From: Anaeromicrobium sediminis
Lineage (GTDB): Bacteria > Bacillota > Clostridia > Peptostreptococcales > Thermotaleaceae
Length of the DNA stretch: 64,000 bases
Direction of reading: 5' to 3'
Assembly (NCBI RefSeq): GCF_002270055.1
Contig: NZ_NIBG01000011.1
Span: 1 to 64,000 of the forward strand
Position 1 is the first letter of the stretch. Every line of letters starts with the position of its first letter. Below, piece by piece: positions 1 through 10,073 of this stretch. The position numbers and the translations under genes were made by a program. The notes below the pieces were generated by a model, which saw only the letters and a list, made by a program, of their open reading frames with translations, was not told the origin of the DNA and ran no database searches.

Positions 1-3000
1 AAAATGCCTGAAGATAGATATCAAAATTTAAATGGACTAACAATGGATTTAAAGAGATGTGAAAAGAGTTTTAAATCCATGGGAAAAATAGAAAATTTCC
101 AAATTGGAGAATTTGATGTTTCTGATAGATTTCAAATGCCAGAAAAGTTATATGGTAGGGAAGAAGAGCTTAAAGAATTATTTGAGTTTTTTGAAAAGGC
201 AAATGCTGGTCATAAGGAATTAGTATTATTACAAGGTAATGCAGGGGTAGGTAAGTCAACACTAGTAAAGGAAATGGAAAATCGCCTTGTAGGAGGGTCT
301 GTTTATTTTATATCAGGTAAATTTGAACAATTTCAAAGGGAAATACCTTATAGTGCTCTTATTATGGCACTTGAGAATTTTATAAATGAACTACTTTTAG
401 AATCTTCTCATAAATTAGATATATGGCGTGAAAAAATATTACAGGCGGTGGGAAATAATGGACAGATAATTACAGATGTTCTCCCATCCTTAAAACTCAT
501 TATAGGAGAACAAAATTCTGCTCCAAAATTAGGAGTAGTTGAGACTCAAAATAGATTTAATCTTATTTTTCAAAATTTTATTAAGGTAATTGCTCAAAAG
601 GAACATCCTCTTGTTATGTTTATTGATGACTTACAATGGGCAGATTCAGCAAGTTTGAATTTTATAAAAAATCTAATGACAAATAAATCAATTGAACATT
701 TACTCATTATTGGAGCATATCGTCATAACAAAATTAATTTACTTGAACCATTTATTATGATGAAAAATGAACTTATGAAAAATAATGTTATGGTTAACAA
801 CATAAATTTAAACGAATTTCAAAAGAAAACACTTAAAGCATTTCTTCAAGATACCTTCATAAGTTTAAGGAAAGATTTAGGTACTATTGAAGAATTATCG
901 GAATTCATCCATAACAAGACTAAAGGAAATCCATTTTTTGTGAGACAATTTTTACAATCTTTATACGATGAAGAATATATTTGGTTTGATTATGATGGAA
1001 TGGAGTGGAGTTGGGATACTACACAAATAAAAAAAGTGAACATAACCCACAATGTGGTAGAATTGTTGATAGAAAAAATTGAAAAGTTAAAACCTTCAAC
1101 TATTGAAGAATTAAAAAATGCTGCTTGTGTAGGTAATCAATTTGATTTAAAAACTCTTGCTCTAATTAATGATAAATCTTTTCATACTGTGTTAGAAGAC
1201 TTACAGCCTGCTCTTAAGGAAGGATTAATATCTGTTATTAATAATGTAAGTGTAGATTGTAATGAAAATAATATTAAATTTTACTTTCTTCATGACCGTA
1301 TACAGCAGGCCATTTATTCTTTAATACCTGATCATGTGAAGGAATCTATTCATTTACACATTGGACGAGGACTGCTAAAAGAATATTCCAATTGTGAAGA
1401 AGTAGAACAACTATTTGAAATAGTAAGGCAGTTTAATGAAGGTAGGAGAATCATAAGAGAAAAGGACGAATGTATAAAACTTGCAGAATTGAATTTTAAA
1501 GCAGGTATGGCAGCGAAAGGGGCTTCTGCTTATAAAGCCGCATTTATTTATTTTCAAACAGGTATTGAAATGTTAAGTAGTAATGCCTGGAAAGAATATT
1601 ACGAAGTTACTTTGCAATTATATTCGGAAATAACAGAAATGGCATACCTTATAAATGATTATAAACAAATGGATAAATTTGGAGAAAAAGTTTTGGAAAA
1701 TGCAAAAACATTAATGGATAAGGTGAAGGTATACACTACAAGAATACAAGCCTACCAGGCCCAACTTAATTTACATGAAGCTTTAAAAACAGGTATATCG
1801 GTCCTTGAATTAATGGGAATAAATATGCCTATTAAGCCAAAGCAAACTGATATTGAAAAAGCTTTTGCTAATGTAAAAGAAGCTATGGAAGGAATGGAAG
1901 TAGAAGACTTACTTAAGTTACCTTCCATGAGAGATACTGTAAAACTTGCGGCAATGGAGATTATGCTAAGTACTTTACCTGCAACTTATAAAACAGCCCC
2001 CATGTTAACTCCCATATTAACTTGCAAAATGGTGGAGTTTTCGATAAAATATGGGAATTCACCCCTTTCGGCGGGAGCCTATACCTATTATGGCCTTTTA
2101 CTTTGCACAGTAGTAAATGACATAGAGTTGGGATATAAAATGGGAAAAATGAGTGTAAATATGGTAGAAAATCAAAATCTAAAACAATACAAGGCCACTG
2201 TTTTAGACATGGATAGTTATTGCATAAAGCATTGGAAAGAACATCTCAAATCAACTCTTGATTCATTTATTAAGGGATTTAGAGCAGGAATGGAAAATGG
2301 AAATTTTGAATGTGCTGCCTGTTGTTTGGCGGGACATGCTAAAAATTCATTTTATACGGGTCGTCCCCTTGGTGTCTTAAGAGAGGAGATAGAGGGAAAC
2401 ATAAAGATCATAGAAAAAGTAAAAGAATGTTCATCATTAAATTATAAAAAAATATTTGCACAACTTGTTTTTAATATGGAGGGAAAGTCAAAAAATCCTG
2501 TAAATCTCATAGGTGAAACATGTGATGAAAATAAAATCTTTTCGATATTAAGTAATAGCAATGATATGGTTGGAATGTTTTTTCTTTTTTTAAGTAAAAC
2601 AATATTAAATTATCATTTTGGAGAATATTCCTTAGCAGTTGAAACTGCAAAAAAAGCAGAAGAAAACTTAGGTGGAGTTGGAGGAATGGTAGATATTCCA
2701 GTTTTTAATTGTTTTGATTCACTTTCAAGACTTGCAACATATTCTACTGTTTCAGATAGAGAAAAAGAATACATATTAAAAAAAGTTTCTAAAAATCAGG
2801 AAAAGATGAAAAATTGGACCAAACATGCTCCTATGAATTTTTTACATAAATTTTATTTGGTTGAAGCAGAATTACTAAGAGTTACGGGTAAAGCTGAAGA
2901 AGCAATGGAATATTATCATAAATCTATTTATCTGGCAAAGGAACATGGGTATATAAATGACGAAGCTTTGGCTAATGAGCTAGCTGCAGGCTTTTGGATT

Positions 3001-4926
3001 GCTAAAAATAAATATGAATATGCTAAATTACATCTTAAAAAAGCCTATTCTGCTTATAAAATCTGGGGGGCAGAAGGGAAAGCAAAGGATTTACAAAATA
3101 AATATGTAGAAATTTTTCATGAAAAATTTGAAGAAAATACAAATAAAAATGAAACTACAATAAGTACTTTAGAGTTAGTAGACATAAATACGATTATGAA
3201 AGCAAGTCAGGCTATTTCACAGGAGATAGTTTTAGAAGAACTTATAAAGAAATTAATTAGGATTCTTATTGAAAATGTAGGGGCTCAAAAGGTAATCTTC
3301 ATTATGAAGAAAGAAGATGACTTTATAATTAAAGGGAAAAAAGAAATGGAAGAAGAAAAAATAACTGTAGTTAAGGATATAATGGTGGAGGAGTATGAGA
3401 ACATTCCTAAAAGTATTATAAACTATGTTAGCAGAACAAATAAAAGTGTTATTTTGGAAAACTCTATTCATTCTACAACTTTTGCTTCTGATAATTATAT
3501 TGTTAAAAGTAAACCTAAATCAGTTTTATGTTTTCCATTAATTAATAAAAGGGAATTAAAGGGGATAATTTATCTGGAGAACAATCTCATGACAGGGGCT
3601 TTCACTAGGGATAGGCTGAAGGTTTTAGAAATACTTTCTTCCCAAATAGTTATCTCCCTTGAAAATGCAAAGTTATATGAAGATTTAGAACGTTCTAATG
3701 AAATATTAGATATTAAAGTAAAAGAACGAACGGCCCAGCTAAAACAAGAGAGAGATAAATTGGAAAAATATCTCCATATTGCTGAAGTTTCATTTTTAGT
3801 TTTAGATGTAGAGGGGAAAGTAGCATTAATTAATAGAAAGGGTTGTGAACTTTTAGGTTATTCTGAAGAAGAGGTAATAGGACAAAAATGGCATGATAAA
3901 TTTATTAAGGAAGATAATAGAGAAGAAGCAAAGGATAGTTTTAAAACTTTATTAAATGGAGAACAGGTAGAATATTGTGATAGAATTATTATTACTAAAA
4001 CAGGTAAAGAAAGGATGGTCTCCTTTCATAATATTGTGTTAAGAGATCAGGATGGAAATGTGGAAGGAACCTTGAGTTGTGGAGTAGATGTTACCGAGCA
4101 TAAGCTGTTGAGGGAACAGCTTGAATATAATAAATTAAAGTTGGAGTTTTTTGCTAATTTATCCCATGAGTTAAAAACACCTTTAAATTTGTCCTTCTCT
4201 GCATTACAAATGCTAAATTTATATAGAAACACTAGTTTAAGTTCAAATGATAATGAAAAACTTGAAAAATATACAAATATTATTAAACAAAATAACTATA
4301 GACTTCTAAGATTAGTTAATAATCTAGTGGACATAACTAAAATAAATTCTAATTCATTTGATTTAAATTTACAAAATCATGATATAGTAGACCTTATTAG
4401 AAGAATAACTTACTCAGTTTCAGATTATATAGAAAATAAAGATCGAACATTAGAATTTAATTCAAATGTAAAAAGCAAGGTAATTGTCTGTGACCCCTTT
4501 AGTATTGAAAGGATTATCTTAAATCTACTCTCTAATGCCGTAAAATTCACGGATGAAGGGGATGAGATTTCCGTAAATATATATGATAGGCAAGGGTCAA
4601 TTATTATAGTAGTAAAGGATACGGGAATTGGGATTCCAGAAAGTAAGCAAAAAATGATTTTTGAACGTTTTAGACAGGTAGATAAATCCTTTACTAGGAA
4701 TAGTGAAGGAAGTGGAATTGGGTTAACTATTGCTAAGTTACTTATTGGAGTACATGATGGTGAGATTACAGTTGAGAGTAAGGTAGGTGAATTTACTAAA
4801 TTTATTATAGATTTACCTATTAGGGAATTGGAGGAAAAATATATTTGTTCAAATAATTATACAACTTGTGAAGAAAGCTTAATTAATAGAATGGATATAG
4901 AATTTTCTGATGTATATGGTTTATAG
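1..4926 (+). CDS. Kinase/ATPase/GAF/PAS/histidine-kinase multidomain sensor (5' partial)
   Basis: The gene starts upstream of the window; residues are counted from the Met at base 4. The first residues (PEDRYQ) resemble the end of a Ser/Thr kinase domain, which should lie further 5'. Next comes an AAA_16-type ATPase (about 45-340) with Walker A GNAGVGKS at 78-85 and Walker B MFIDD at 205-209. A long TPR-like helical stretch (about 450-1050), a GAF domain (about 1075-1230) and a PAS domain (about 1255-1365) follow. The HisKA domain has SHELKTP with His1388 as the likely phosphorylated residue. The HATPase_c domain has an N box near 1507-1511, DTGIGIP at 1539-1545 and GSGIGL at 1569-1574. This is the order of 'trifunctional' kinase/ATPase/histidine kinases. 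No membrane segment is seen, so it should act in the cytoplasm. No response regulator is adjacent, so the output is unknown. Confidence 0.88.
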   Translation, partial: KMPEDRYQNLNGLTMDLKRCEKSFKSMGKIENFQIGEFDVSDRFQMPEKLYGREEELKELFEFFEKANAGHKELVLLQGNAGVGKSTLVKEMENRLVGGSVYFISGKFEQFQREIPYSALIMALENFINELLLESSHKLDIWREKILQAVGNNGQIITDVLPSLKLIIGEQNSAPKLGVVETQNRFNLIFQNFIKVIAQKEHPLVMFIDDLQWADSASLNFIKNLMTNKSIEHLLIIGAYRHNKINLLEPFIMMKNELMKNNVMVNNINLNEFQKKTLKAFLQDTFISLRKDLGTIEELSEFIHNKTKGNPFFVRQFLQSLYDEEYIWFDYDGMEWSWDTTQIKKVNITHNVVELLIEKIEKLKPSTIEELKNAACVGNQFDLKTLALINDKSFHTVLEDLQPALKEGLISVINNVSVDCNENNIKFYFLHDRIQQAIYSLIPDHVKESIHLHIGRGLLKEYSNCEEVEQLFEIVRQFNEGRRIIREKDECIKLAELNFKAGMAAKGASAYKAAFIYFQTGIEMLSSNAWKEYYEVTLQLYSEITEMAYLINDYKQMDKFGEKVLENAKTLMDKVKVYTTRIQAYQAQLNLHEALKTGISVLELMGINMPIKPKQTDIEKAFANVKEAMEGMEVEDLLKLPSMRDTVKLAAMEIMLSTLPATYKTAPMLTPILTCKMVEFSIKYGNSPLSAGAYTYYGLLLCTVVNDIELGYKMGKMSVNMVENQNLKQYKATVLDMDSYCIKHWKEHLKSTLDSFIKGFRAGMENGNFECAACCLAGHAKNSFYTGRPLGVLREEIEGNIKIIEKVKECSSLNYKKIFAQLVFNMEGKSKNPVNLIGETCDENKIFSILSNSNDMVGMFFLFLSKTILNYHFGEYSLAVETAKKAEENLGGVGGMVDIPVFNCFDSLSRLATYSTVSDREKEYILKKVSKNQEKMKNWTKHAPMNFLHKFYLVEAELLRVTGKAEEAMEYYHKSIYLAKEHGYINDEALANELAAGFWIAKNKYEYAKLHLKKAYSAYKIWGAEGKAKDLQNKYVEIFHEKFEENTNKNETTISTLELVDINTIMKASQAISQEIVLEELIKKLIRILIENVGAQKVIFIMKKEDDFIIKGKKEMEEEKITVVKDIMVEEYENIPKSIINYVSRTNKSVILENSIHSTTFASDNYIVKSKPKSVLCFPLINKRELKGIIYLENNLMTGAFTRDRLKVLEILSSQIVISLENAKLYEDLERSNEILDIKVKERTAQLKQERDKLEKYLHIAEVSFLVLDVEGKVALINRKGCELLGYSEEEVIGQKWHDKFIKEDNREEAKDSFKTLLNGEQVEYCDRIIITKTGKERMVSFHNIVLRDQDGNVEGTLSCGVDVTEHKLLREQLEYNKLKLEFFANLSHELKTPLNLSFSALQMLNLYRNTSLSSNDNEKLEKYTNIIKQNNYRLLRLVNNLVDITKINSNSFDLNLQNHDIVDLIRRITYSVSDYIENKDRTLEFNSNVKSKVIVCDPFSIERIILNLLSNAVKFTDEGDEISVNIYDRQGSIIIVVKDTGIGIPESKQKMIFERFRQVDKSFTRNSEGSGIGLTIAKLLIGVHDGEITVESKVGEFTKFIIDLPIRELEEKYICSNNYTTCEESLINRMDIEFSDVYGL

Positions 4927-4966
4927 ATAGAAGAGATTAGTTTTAAAATAATGTAAAAGAATTAAA

Positions 4967-5028
4967 TATAAAATGCCACCTTAAAGTAATCATCTTTTTA
5001 GATGATTACTTTAAGGTGGCATTTTATA
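4967..5028. terminator. Bidirectional rho-independent terminator
   Basis: A perfect 28-bp inverted repeat (4967-4994 and 5001-5028) with a six-base loop lies between two convergent genes. A-rich and T-rich ends on either side let it work on both strands. Confidence 0.9.
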
Positions 5029-5043
5029 TACAAATTCTTTGGT

Positions 5044-5418
5044 CTATTCTACCACGATTGCCTTTGAGCTTTGCCATAGCCCATGAATATTGCAATAGCT
5101 TAAAGCATAAAAGGTTCCAGATTTTTTTAATTTTACATTTGTAGAGGTATTTGGTTCATCATATGCATCAGCTTCTCCATGGGCTCTACATTCAAAAGAG
5201 GCAAGTTCTACAGGGAATTTTCCTCCTTCAGGTAAATAAAAAAGTTTAAGCCATGCAATATGGTGTTCAAGAGTATTTGGATGTTTAATTGCATCTCCAA
5301 TAGAAATTTTAATTTCAGTTAATTCATCTGATTTTATTGTTTCAGGGGCATGGATAACTGGAACGTGCTTTTCCCCTTTCCAATCACCAGTTTGTAAAAG
5401 TTGATCTAATGAACTCAT
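5044..5418 (-). CDS. Superoxide reductase (neelaredoxin-type desulfoferrodoxin)
   Basis: The 124-residue protein reduces superoxide to hydrogen peroxide at a mononuclear iron, usually with electrons from rubredoxin. Expected iron ligands are visible: His18 in GEKHVPV, His46 in KHPN, His52/53 in EHHIAW, and Cys109 and His112 in CNIHG. Glu16 is at the position of the sixth-ligand Glu. The N-terminal Cys4 desulforedoxin domain of classical desulfoferrodoxin is absent, so this is the one-iron class. An open frame continues 30 codons upstream, but AAGGAGT sits seven bases before the ATG at 5418, which fixes the start. It is a single gene convergent with the sensor gene and fits an anaerobe that meets oxygen. 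Confidence 0.93.
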   Translation of the reverse strand: MSSLDQLLQTGDWKGEKHVPVIHAPETIKSDELTEIKISIGDAIKHPNTLEHHIAWLKLFYLPEGGKFPVELASFECRAHGEADAYDEPNTSTNVKLKKSGTFYALSYCNIHGLWQSSKAIVVE

Positions 5419-5644
5419 AAAAACACTCCTTATAATAAAATTACTATATACATTTTTAGAATTTGTAAAGAGTGTTTTTAATATACATATTACTGGAATA
5501 GATGACAAAAGGTATGGATGCTATCTGATAAATTATCCAAATTTTTATGTCCTATTAATTATATATATAGTAATTCTGCACATAGTATTTTAAATTATTC
5601 AAATAATAATTTTGTAGCCATAATTTAAAATAAGGAGAGATATT

Positions 5645-6124
5645 ATGAACAGAGAAATGACATCTTCCGAGTTGAAAAATGAAATATTAGATTTTTTAAA
5701 AGAACATATATCAGCATCCTTGGCAACATGCTTAAATGATATTCCTAGAAGTAGTCCAGTGCAATATTTTTTAGGAAATGACATGGACATATATATACTT
5801 TCAGCTGGTGGAGAGAAGTTTAAAGCAATAGAAAAAAATAATAATATTTGCTTATTAGTTAACTCTGAATACATTAGTTATAGGAAAATAAGAGGTGTTC
5901 AGATATTTGGAACTGCAACTACTAGTATTGAAGATATATCTTTAAAAGACGAGGCACATAAATATTGTCCAGACCATTATTTACACAATAATGAAGATTT
6001 AAAAGTAATAAAAATAAGTCCAAGGGAAATAGTATATTTAGATTCTATAGATAAAGGAAATAGAACTAAGCAAATATTAAGAAATGATGAAGTTCTAATT
6101 AAAGATGAACCTATGTTAGTATAA
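5645..6124 (+). CDS. Pyridoxamine 5'-phosphate oxidase-like flavin-binding protein
   Basis: This 159-residue protein has the split-barrel fold signature of the PNPOx-like family: an N-terminal helix, then strands with SLATCLNDIPRSSPVQYF and a DMDIYILSAGGEKFKAIEKN stretch. Members bind FMN or F420 and usually act as small oxidoreductases or flavin-binding proteins; true PNP oxidase activity is unlikely at this length. The ATG at 5645 follows AAGGAGAG. It lies between the superoxide reductase and the desaturase but has its own terminator. The exact substrate cannot be read from the sequence. Confidence 0.75.
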   Translation: MNREMTSSELKNEILDFLKEHISASLATCLNDIPRSSPVQYFLGNDMDIYILSAGGEKFKAIEKNNNICLLVNSEYISYRKIRGVQIFGTATTSIEDISLKDEAHKYCPDHYLHNNEDLKVIKISPREIVYLDSIDKGNRTKQILRNDEVLIKDEPMLV

Positions 6125-6134
6125 CAAAAGTATG

Positions 6135-6161
6135 AGAAGTTGGGGATACCTAACTTCTTTT
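6135..6161 (+). terminator. Rho-independent terminator after the PNPOx-like gene
   Basis: A 10-bp stem (AGAAGTTGGG with CCTAACTTCT, one G-T pair) around a GATA loop is followed by a short T run, 10 bases after the stop codon. Confidence 0.65.
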
Positions 6162-6286
6162 AGATTACTCTGAAATAGTTAGTGATAAATTTTGCCAATT
6201 GAAAATTATTATTCATTAGAGTCTATTTAATATATTTGGGTATAGGTTATATGACAATGAATATGACATAAAAAAAGGAGTTAACT

Positions 6287-7282
6287 ATGAATTTAAGACA
6301 ATGGAACAATTATCTAAAAAAATATGCAAAGGCTAACAATAAAAAAGCTGTTATACAAATTATAAATACATTGCTGCCATATATTCTATTGATGAGTTTT
6401 TCTGTATATTTAATAGAGACACAAGCATCAATCATAACCATAATACCTATAGTTTTAATTACTGGTGGATTTATGGTGCGCGTATTTATTCTTTTTCACG
6501 ACTGCACACACGAGTCTTTTGTAGAAGCTAAAAGATGGAATGATATTTTAGGGCATATTTTTGGAATATTTGCTTTTACGCCTTATGTACCTTGGAAAAG
6601 GGATCATAATATTCACCATGGCTCAGTAGGAAATTTAGACCGTAGAGGAGTAGGTGATATATGGACTATGACAGTGGATGAATACAGGCAAGGAAAGTGG
6701 TATAAAAGAGGTATATATCGTATATATCGAAATCCTATCTTTTTATTTGGCATAGCTCCAATATTTTTATTTGCTGTAATTAATAGATTTCCAAGGCTTA
6801 AAGCTAGTAAAAAAGAATGGATAAGTTGTATGATAACTAATGGAGGAATTATACTTGTAAGTTTAATATTTTCAAAAATATTTTTCCTTAAGAGCTATTT
6901 AATTGCTCAGTTGTTAGTAATTGCTTTTGCTAGCAGTATGGGAGTTTGGTTATTTTATATTCAACATCAGTTTGAAGAGGTGTATTGGATGGATAATGAA
7001 AAGTGGAACTTTGTAGATGCAGCCTTAAGTGGAAGTACATTTTATAAACTACCATTAGTTCTTGAATGGATTACAGGATATATAGGATACCATCATATAC
7101 ATCATCTTAATGCAAAGATACCGAACTATCATCTAAAGGAATGTTATAAGGGGAAATCAGAACTTAGAGAAGTTAAGACAGTAACCCTTTTATCAAGTTT
7201 ACCTTTAGGGTTACTTCAATTGTATGATGAAAAGAAAGAATTATTAGTATCATATAAGCAGTTGTGTAAAAGTAATGTTTAG
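6287..7282 (+). CDS. Membrane fatty acid desaturase (di-iron)
   Basis: The 331-residue integral membrane protein carries the three histidine boxes of acyl-lipid desaturases: HDCTHE at 71-76, HNIHHG at 107-112 and HHIHHL at 269-274. Hydrophobic segments lie around 25-70, 155-175 and 185-225. Members use O2 and two electrons to insert a double bond into a membrane acyl chain. AAAAGGAG precedes the ATG at 6287. The gene stands alone between a PNPOx-like gene and an oppositely oriented MFS gene. An O2-requiring enzyme is odd in a probable strict anaerobe. It may work in micro-oxic conditions, together with the nearby superoxide reductase, or the related hydroxylase/desaturase chemistry may be used in another way. 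Confidence 0.88.
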   Translation: MNLRQWNNYLKKYAKANNKKAVIQIINTLLPYILLMSFSVYLIETQASIITIIPIVLITGGFMVRVFILFHDCTHESFVEAKRWNDILGHIFGIFAFTPYVPWKRDHNIHHGSVGNLDRRGVGDIWTMTVDEYRQGKWYKRGIYRIYRNPIFLFGIAPIFLFAVINRFPRLKASKKEWISCMITNGGIILVSLIFSKIFFLKSYLIAQLLVIAFASSMGVWLFYIQHQFEEVYWMDNEKWNFVDAALSGSTFYKLPLVLEWITGYIGYHHIHHLNAKIPNYHLKECYKGKSELREVKTVTLLSSLPLGLLQLYDEKKELLVSYKQLCKSNV

Positions 7283-7290
7283 ATGTGAAT

Positions 7291-7334
7291 ATAATAAAAG
7301 CTCAAGAATAGTAGTTGTCTTGAGCTTTTATTAT
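7291..7334. terminator. Bidirectional terminator between desaturase and MFS genes
   Basis: Perfect 17-bp inverted repeat (7291-7307 and 7318-7334) with A-rich 5' and T-rich 3' ends. It ends three bases before the stop codon of the convergent MFS gene. Confidence 0.9.
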
Positions 7335-7336
7335 AT

Positions 7337-8506
7337 CTAAATTCGTTTATCGCTAATTAAAATTATTAAATATGAAAGGATAAATACTACTCCAGCTGCT
7401 ACAAATAGCATTATAGGAAATACATCTAATAAGACTCCAGCGAATAAAGAACCACCAACCATACCAACTGAATTAGCAGAGTTTTGAAGTCCCATTATTT
7501 TTCCATGATCACTTTTACTAGCCTTTGATATTAATGTTTGAAGTAAAGGTCTATACATGGATAAGAAAAATAAGAATATAACTAAAACAACTATGGACTT
7601 TACTGACAATAAATCATCAAATGTAGACAATAGTATAAGGGTTAGACCTGTAATCAATAAAACATATTTTAATGATTTTTTCTCTCCATATTTTCTAGAT
7701 ATTCTAGGCGTAGTATAAATATTTGCAATGATTCCTATAATTCCCATAAATGCCATATAATATCCGATTTGTAAAGGATTTAAACTTAGGTATTTTTTTA
7801 AGAAATAGTTTATTCCTGTATTGTATGCTACATATGAAAAAGAGGTTAGAAAAACTAAAGTAAGTAATATTCCTAAAGAAGTCGTGATATATTCTTTCAG
7901 ATTAATATTAAATTTTAATGTAAAGGGTTTATTTTTTTCTTTAGGATTTCTAGTGTCCATATTACTTTCAGGTAAAAAGAAGTAAACGAGTACAGCATGT
8001 AAAAGAAGGCCACTGGATTGAAGAATAAAAGCATAGTGGTAATCCTGTGCTCCAATGTAACCTCCTAGAAGATAGCCTAAGGATATTCCGAATCTGGTTA
8101 TGGCAGTATAAACCGATATGGCCTCACCACGTTCTTTCGTTGTGGTCTCATCTACTATATAGGCAACAGACACTGTAAATACGGAACAACCAAAAGCACC
8201 TCCTATAATTCTAAATATAATAATTAAGATAGGAGATGTGGAAAAACCAAAACCTATTTGAGCAAGGGCATAACCAATAGAAGGAAGACACAAAAATAGC
8301 TTTCTTGATTGAAATCTATCAGATAAACTTCCCCAAATTGGAGACATAGCAAAACTAGCAACAGACATGGCAGCAAACATTATGCCATACATTAAAGAAG
8401 ACATGTTAAGGTTGACTACAAGCTCAGGCGTTACGGGATGAGCTGTATTTGCCAATATGGACATAAAAAACATAGCTATGGTTAAATATAATATTTTTTT
8501 ATTCAA
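7337..8506 (-). CDS. MFS transporter, drug-efflux (DHA1) type
   Basis: About 389 residues with 12 predicted membrane helices. The cytoplasmic loop after helix 2 has the MFS signature GSLSDRFQSRK. The overall pattern resembles TetA/MdtG-like proton-driven multidrug exporters, but the substrate cannot be assigned. Start choice: an ATG at 8527 has no ribosome binding site, whereas GAGGTG lies seven bases before a TTG at 8506, giving the N-terminus MNKKILYLTIAMFF. The TTG is therefore preferred. It is transcribed toward the desaturase gene and divergently from a second MFS gene. Confidence 0.85.
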   Translation of the reverse strand: MNKKILYLTIAMFFMSILANTAHPVTPELVVNLNMSSLMYGIMFAAMSVASFAMSPIWGSLSDRFQSRKLFLCLPSIGYALAQIGFGFSTSPILIIIFRIIGGAFGCSVFTVSVAYIVDETTTKERGEAISVYTAITRFGISLGYLLGGYIGAQDYHYAFILQSSGLLLHAVLVYFFLPESNMDTRNPKEKNKPFTLKFNINLKEYITTSLGILLTLVFLTSFSYVAYNTGINYFLKKYLSLNPLQIGYYMAFMGIIGIIANIYTTPRISRKYGEKKSLKYVLLITGLTLILLSTFDDLLSVKSIVVLVIFLFFLSMYRPLLQTLISKASKSDHGKIMGLQNSANSVGMVGGSLFAGVLLDVFPIMLFVAAGVVFILSYLIILISDKRI

Positions 8507-8690
8507 AATGAACACCTCATAATTCATTTGTTATTTATTTATTATTTACATGTGTTACATTATATTCCATTAAATAAGTAGCATCAATAGAAAGTTAAAA
8601 AAATATTAATTTCTAACTCATATAATTTGACAATGGTCTAATAAAATAGTAATTTTAAAAAGTGAATAAAAAAAGAGAGGATATGAAGGA

Positions 8691-9917
8691 ATGTTTAAAA
8701 GGCTTGAAAGGATAAATAAAATTCAATTTGTTTACTTTAGTATTATTGCACTTACAGCACTTGCTTTGGGATTTAGTCACAATGTAATATCTAATTATTT
8801 TAAAGAGGCCTATGATATTACAGCATATCAGCGAGGCCTTATAGAATTTCCGAGGGAACTACCTGGTGTACTTGTTATATTTATCATTGCAATATTATCA
8901 TCATTTTCTGATATACGTATTGCTATGGTGGCACAAATATTGAGTATTATAGGCATAGGAGTATTAGGTTTTATCACACCACCATTTGCAATTATGTTAA
9001 TTTTCATATTTATTAATTCATTAGGAATGCATATGTTTATGCCTGTTCAAGACAGTATAGGCATGTCCCTAATTAAAGATGAAAACATAGGGAAGAAAAT
9101 GGGCCAATATAAAGGGGTTATGACTAGCTTCACTATGATTGCTAGTATTATAGTATTTGTTGGATTTAGAACTGGATTTTTTAGTTTTACAACTAAAATT
9201 AAATGGATATTTATTATATCGGCAATTATATTAGGAATAGTTCTTGTACTATTAATGGTTTTACAAAGCCTAATAAAAGAACCTATAAAAAGTTCTAAAA
9301 AGATTAATTTTGTTTTTAGGAAAAAATATAAATATTATTATGCATTAGTAGTCATGTGGGGAGTACAAAAACAAATTATGATTGTGTATGGCCCGTGGGT
9401 TTTAATTGATATATTAAATAAAAGAGCTGATACTTTAGCCATATTAAATATAATTGGTGCATTTGTAGGTATGTTTTTTATTCCTGCTGTAGGTAAATGG
9501 ATTGATAAATATGGACTTAAAAAATTACTTTATGTAGATGCCTTATCTTTTATATTTGTATACTTAACTTATGGTTTATTAAGTGCGGGTTTTGCATCTA
9601 AAAGTTTAGCTACTGTAGGAATTCCAGTTTTATTTGCCTACACTTTATTTATAGTAGATAAAATGTCTACTCAAATGGGAATGATTAGAACTATATATTT
9701 ACGATCTATAGCAGTAAAAACCTCAGATATTAGACCAACTCTTTCTTTAGGACTTAGTATAGATCATATAGTTTCTATCACATGTGCCTATCTAGGAGGA
9801 ATTGTATGGAGTCTATGGGGACCACAGTATATATTCTTTTTAGCAGCATCTCTTTCCTTAGTAAACCTGTATGTAGCTAGTAGAGTAGAAGATGATAGGA
9901 TGGTTAAATCTAGTTAA
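8691..9917 (+). CDS. MFS transporter of unknown substrate
   Basis: This 408-residue protein has 12 predicted helices and charged loops typical of the major facilitator superfamily, including GKWIDKYGLKKLLY between helices 8 and 9, the second-half copy of MFS motif A. It is not closely similar to the divergent MFS gene next to it. The ATG at 8691 follows GAGAGG. A weak -35-like TTGACA sits at 8627-8632, but no good -10 was found at 16-18 bases. Sugar-phosphate, organic acid or drug transport are all possible. Confidence 0.8.
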   Translation: MFKRLERINKIQFVYFSIIALTALALGFSHNVISNYFKEAYDITAYQRGLIEFPRELPGVLVIFIIAILSSFSDIRIAMVAQILSIIGIGVLGFITPPFAIMLIFIFINSLGMHMFMPVQDSIGMSLIKDENIGKKMGQYKGVMTSFTMIASIIVFVGFRTGFFSFTTKIKWIFIISAIILGIVLVLLMVLQSLIKEPIKSSKKINFVFRKKYKYYYALVVMWGVQKQIMIVYGPWVLIDILNKRADTLAILNIIGAFVGMFFIPAVGKWIDKYGLKKLLYVDALSFIFVYLTYGLLSAGFASKSLATVGIPVLFAYTLFIVDKMSTQMGMIRTIYLRSIAVKTSDIRPTLSLGLSIDHIVSITCAYLGGIVWSLWGPQYIFFLAASLSLVNLYVASRVEDDRMVKSS

Positions 9918-9966
9918 TATGCCATGACTATTGGATATTAATTAGATTTACTGACAGTGGACAAGG

Positions 9967-10037
9967 GGACCTTTTCCATCACAAGGATACGGTTAAAAAG
10001 TGACTAGAGTAATGAAATGAGGTAAAGGAAAAGGTCC
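9967..10037. repeat. Widely spaced inverted repeat between convergent genes
   Basis: GGACCTTTTCC at 9967-9977 is matched by its exact complement GGAAAAGGTCC at 10027-10037, with 49 bases between. It sits between the convergent MFS and DUF3841 genes. It may be a long terminator hairpin, or a relic of the GTGGACAAGGGGACC type of REP-like element common near IS200 relatives. No transposase is present. Confidence 0.5.
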
Positions 10038-10073
10038 TTAAGACACTACCTAATTTATATAAATAAAAAGGTT

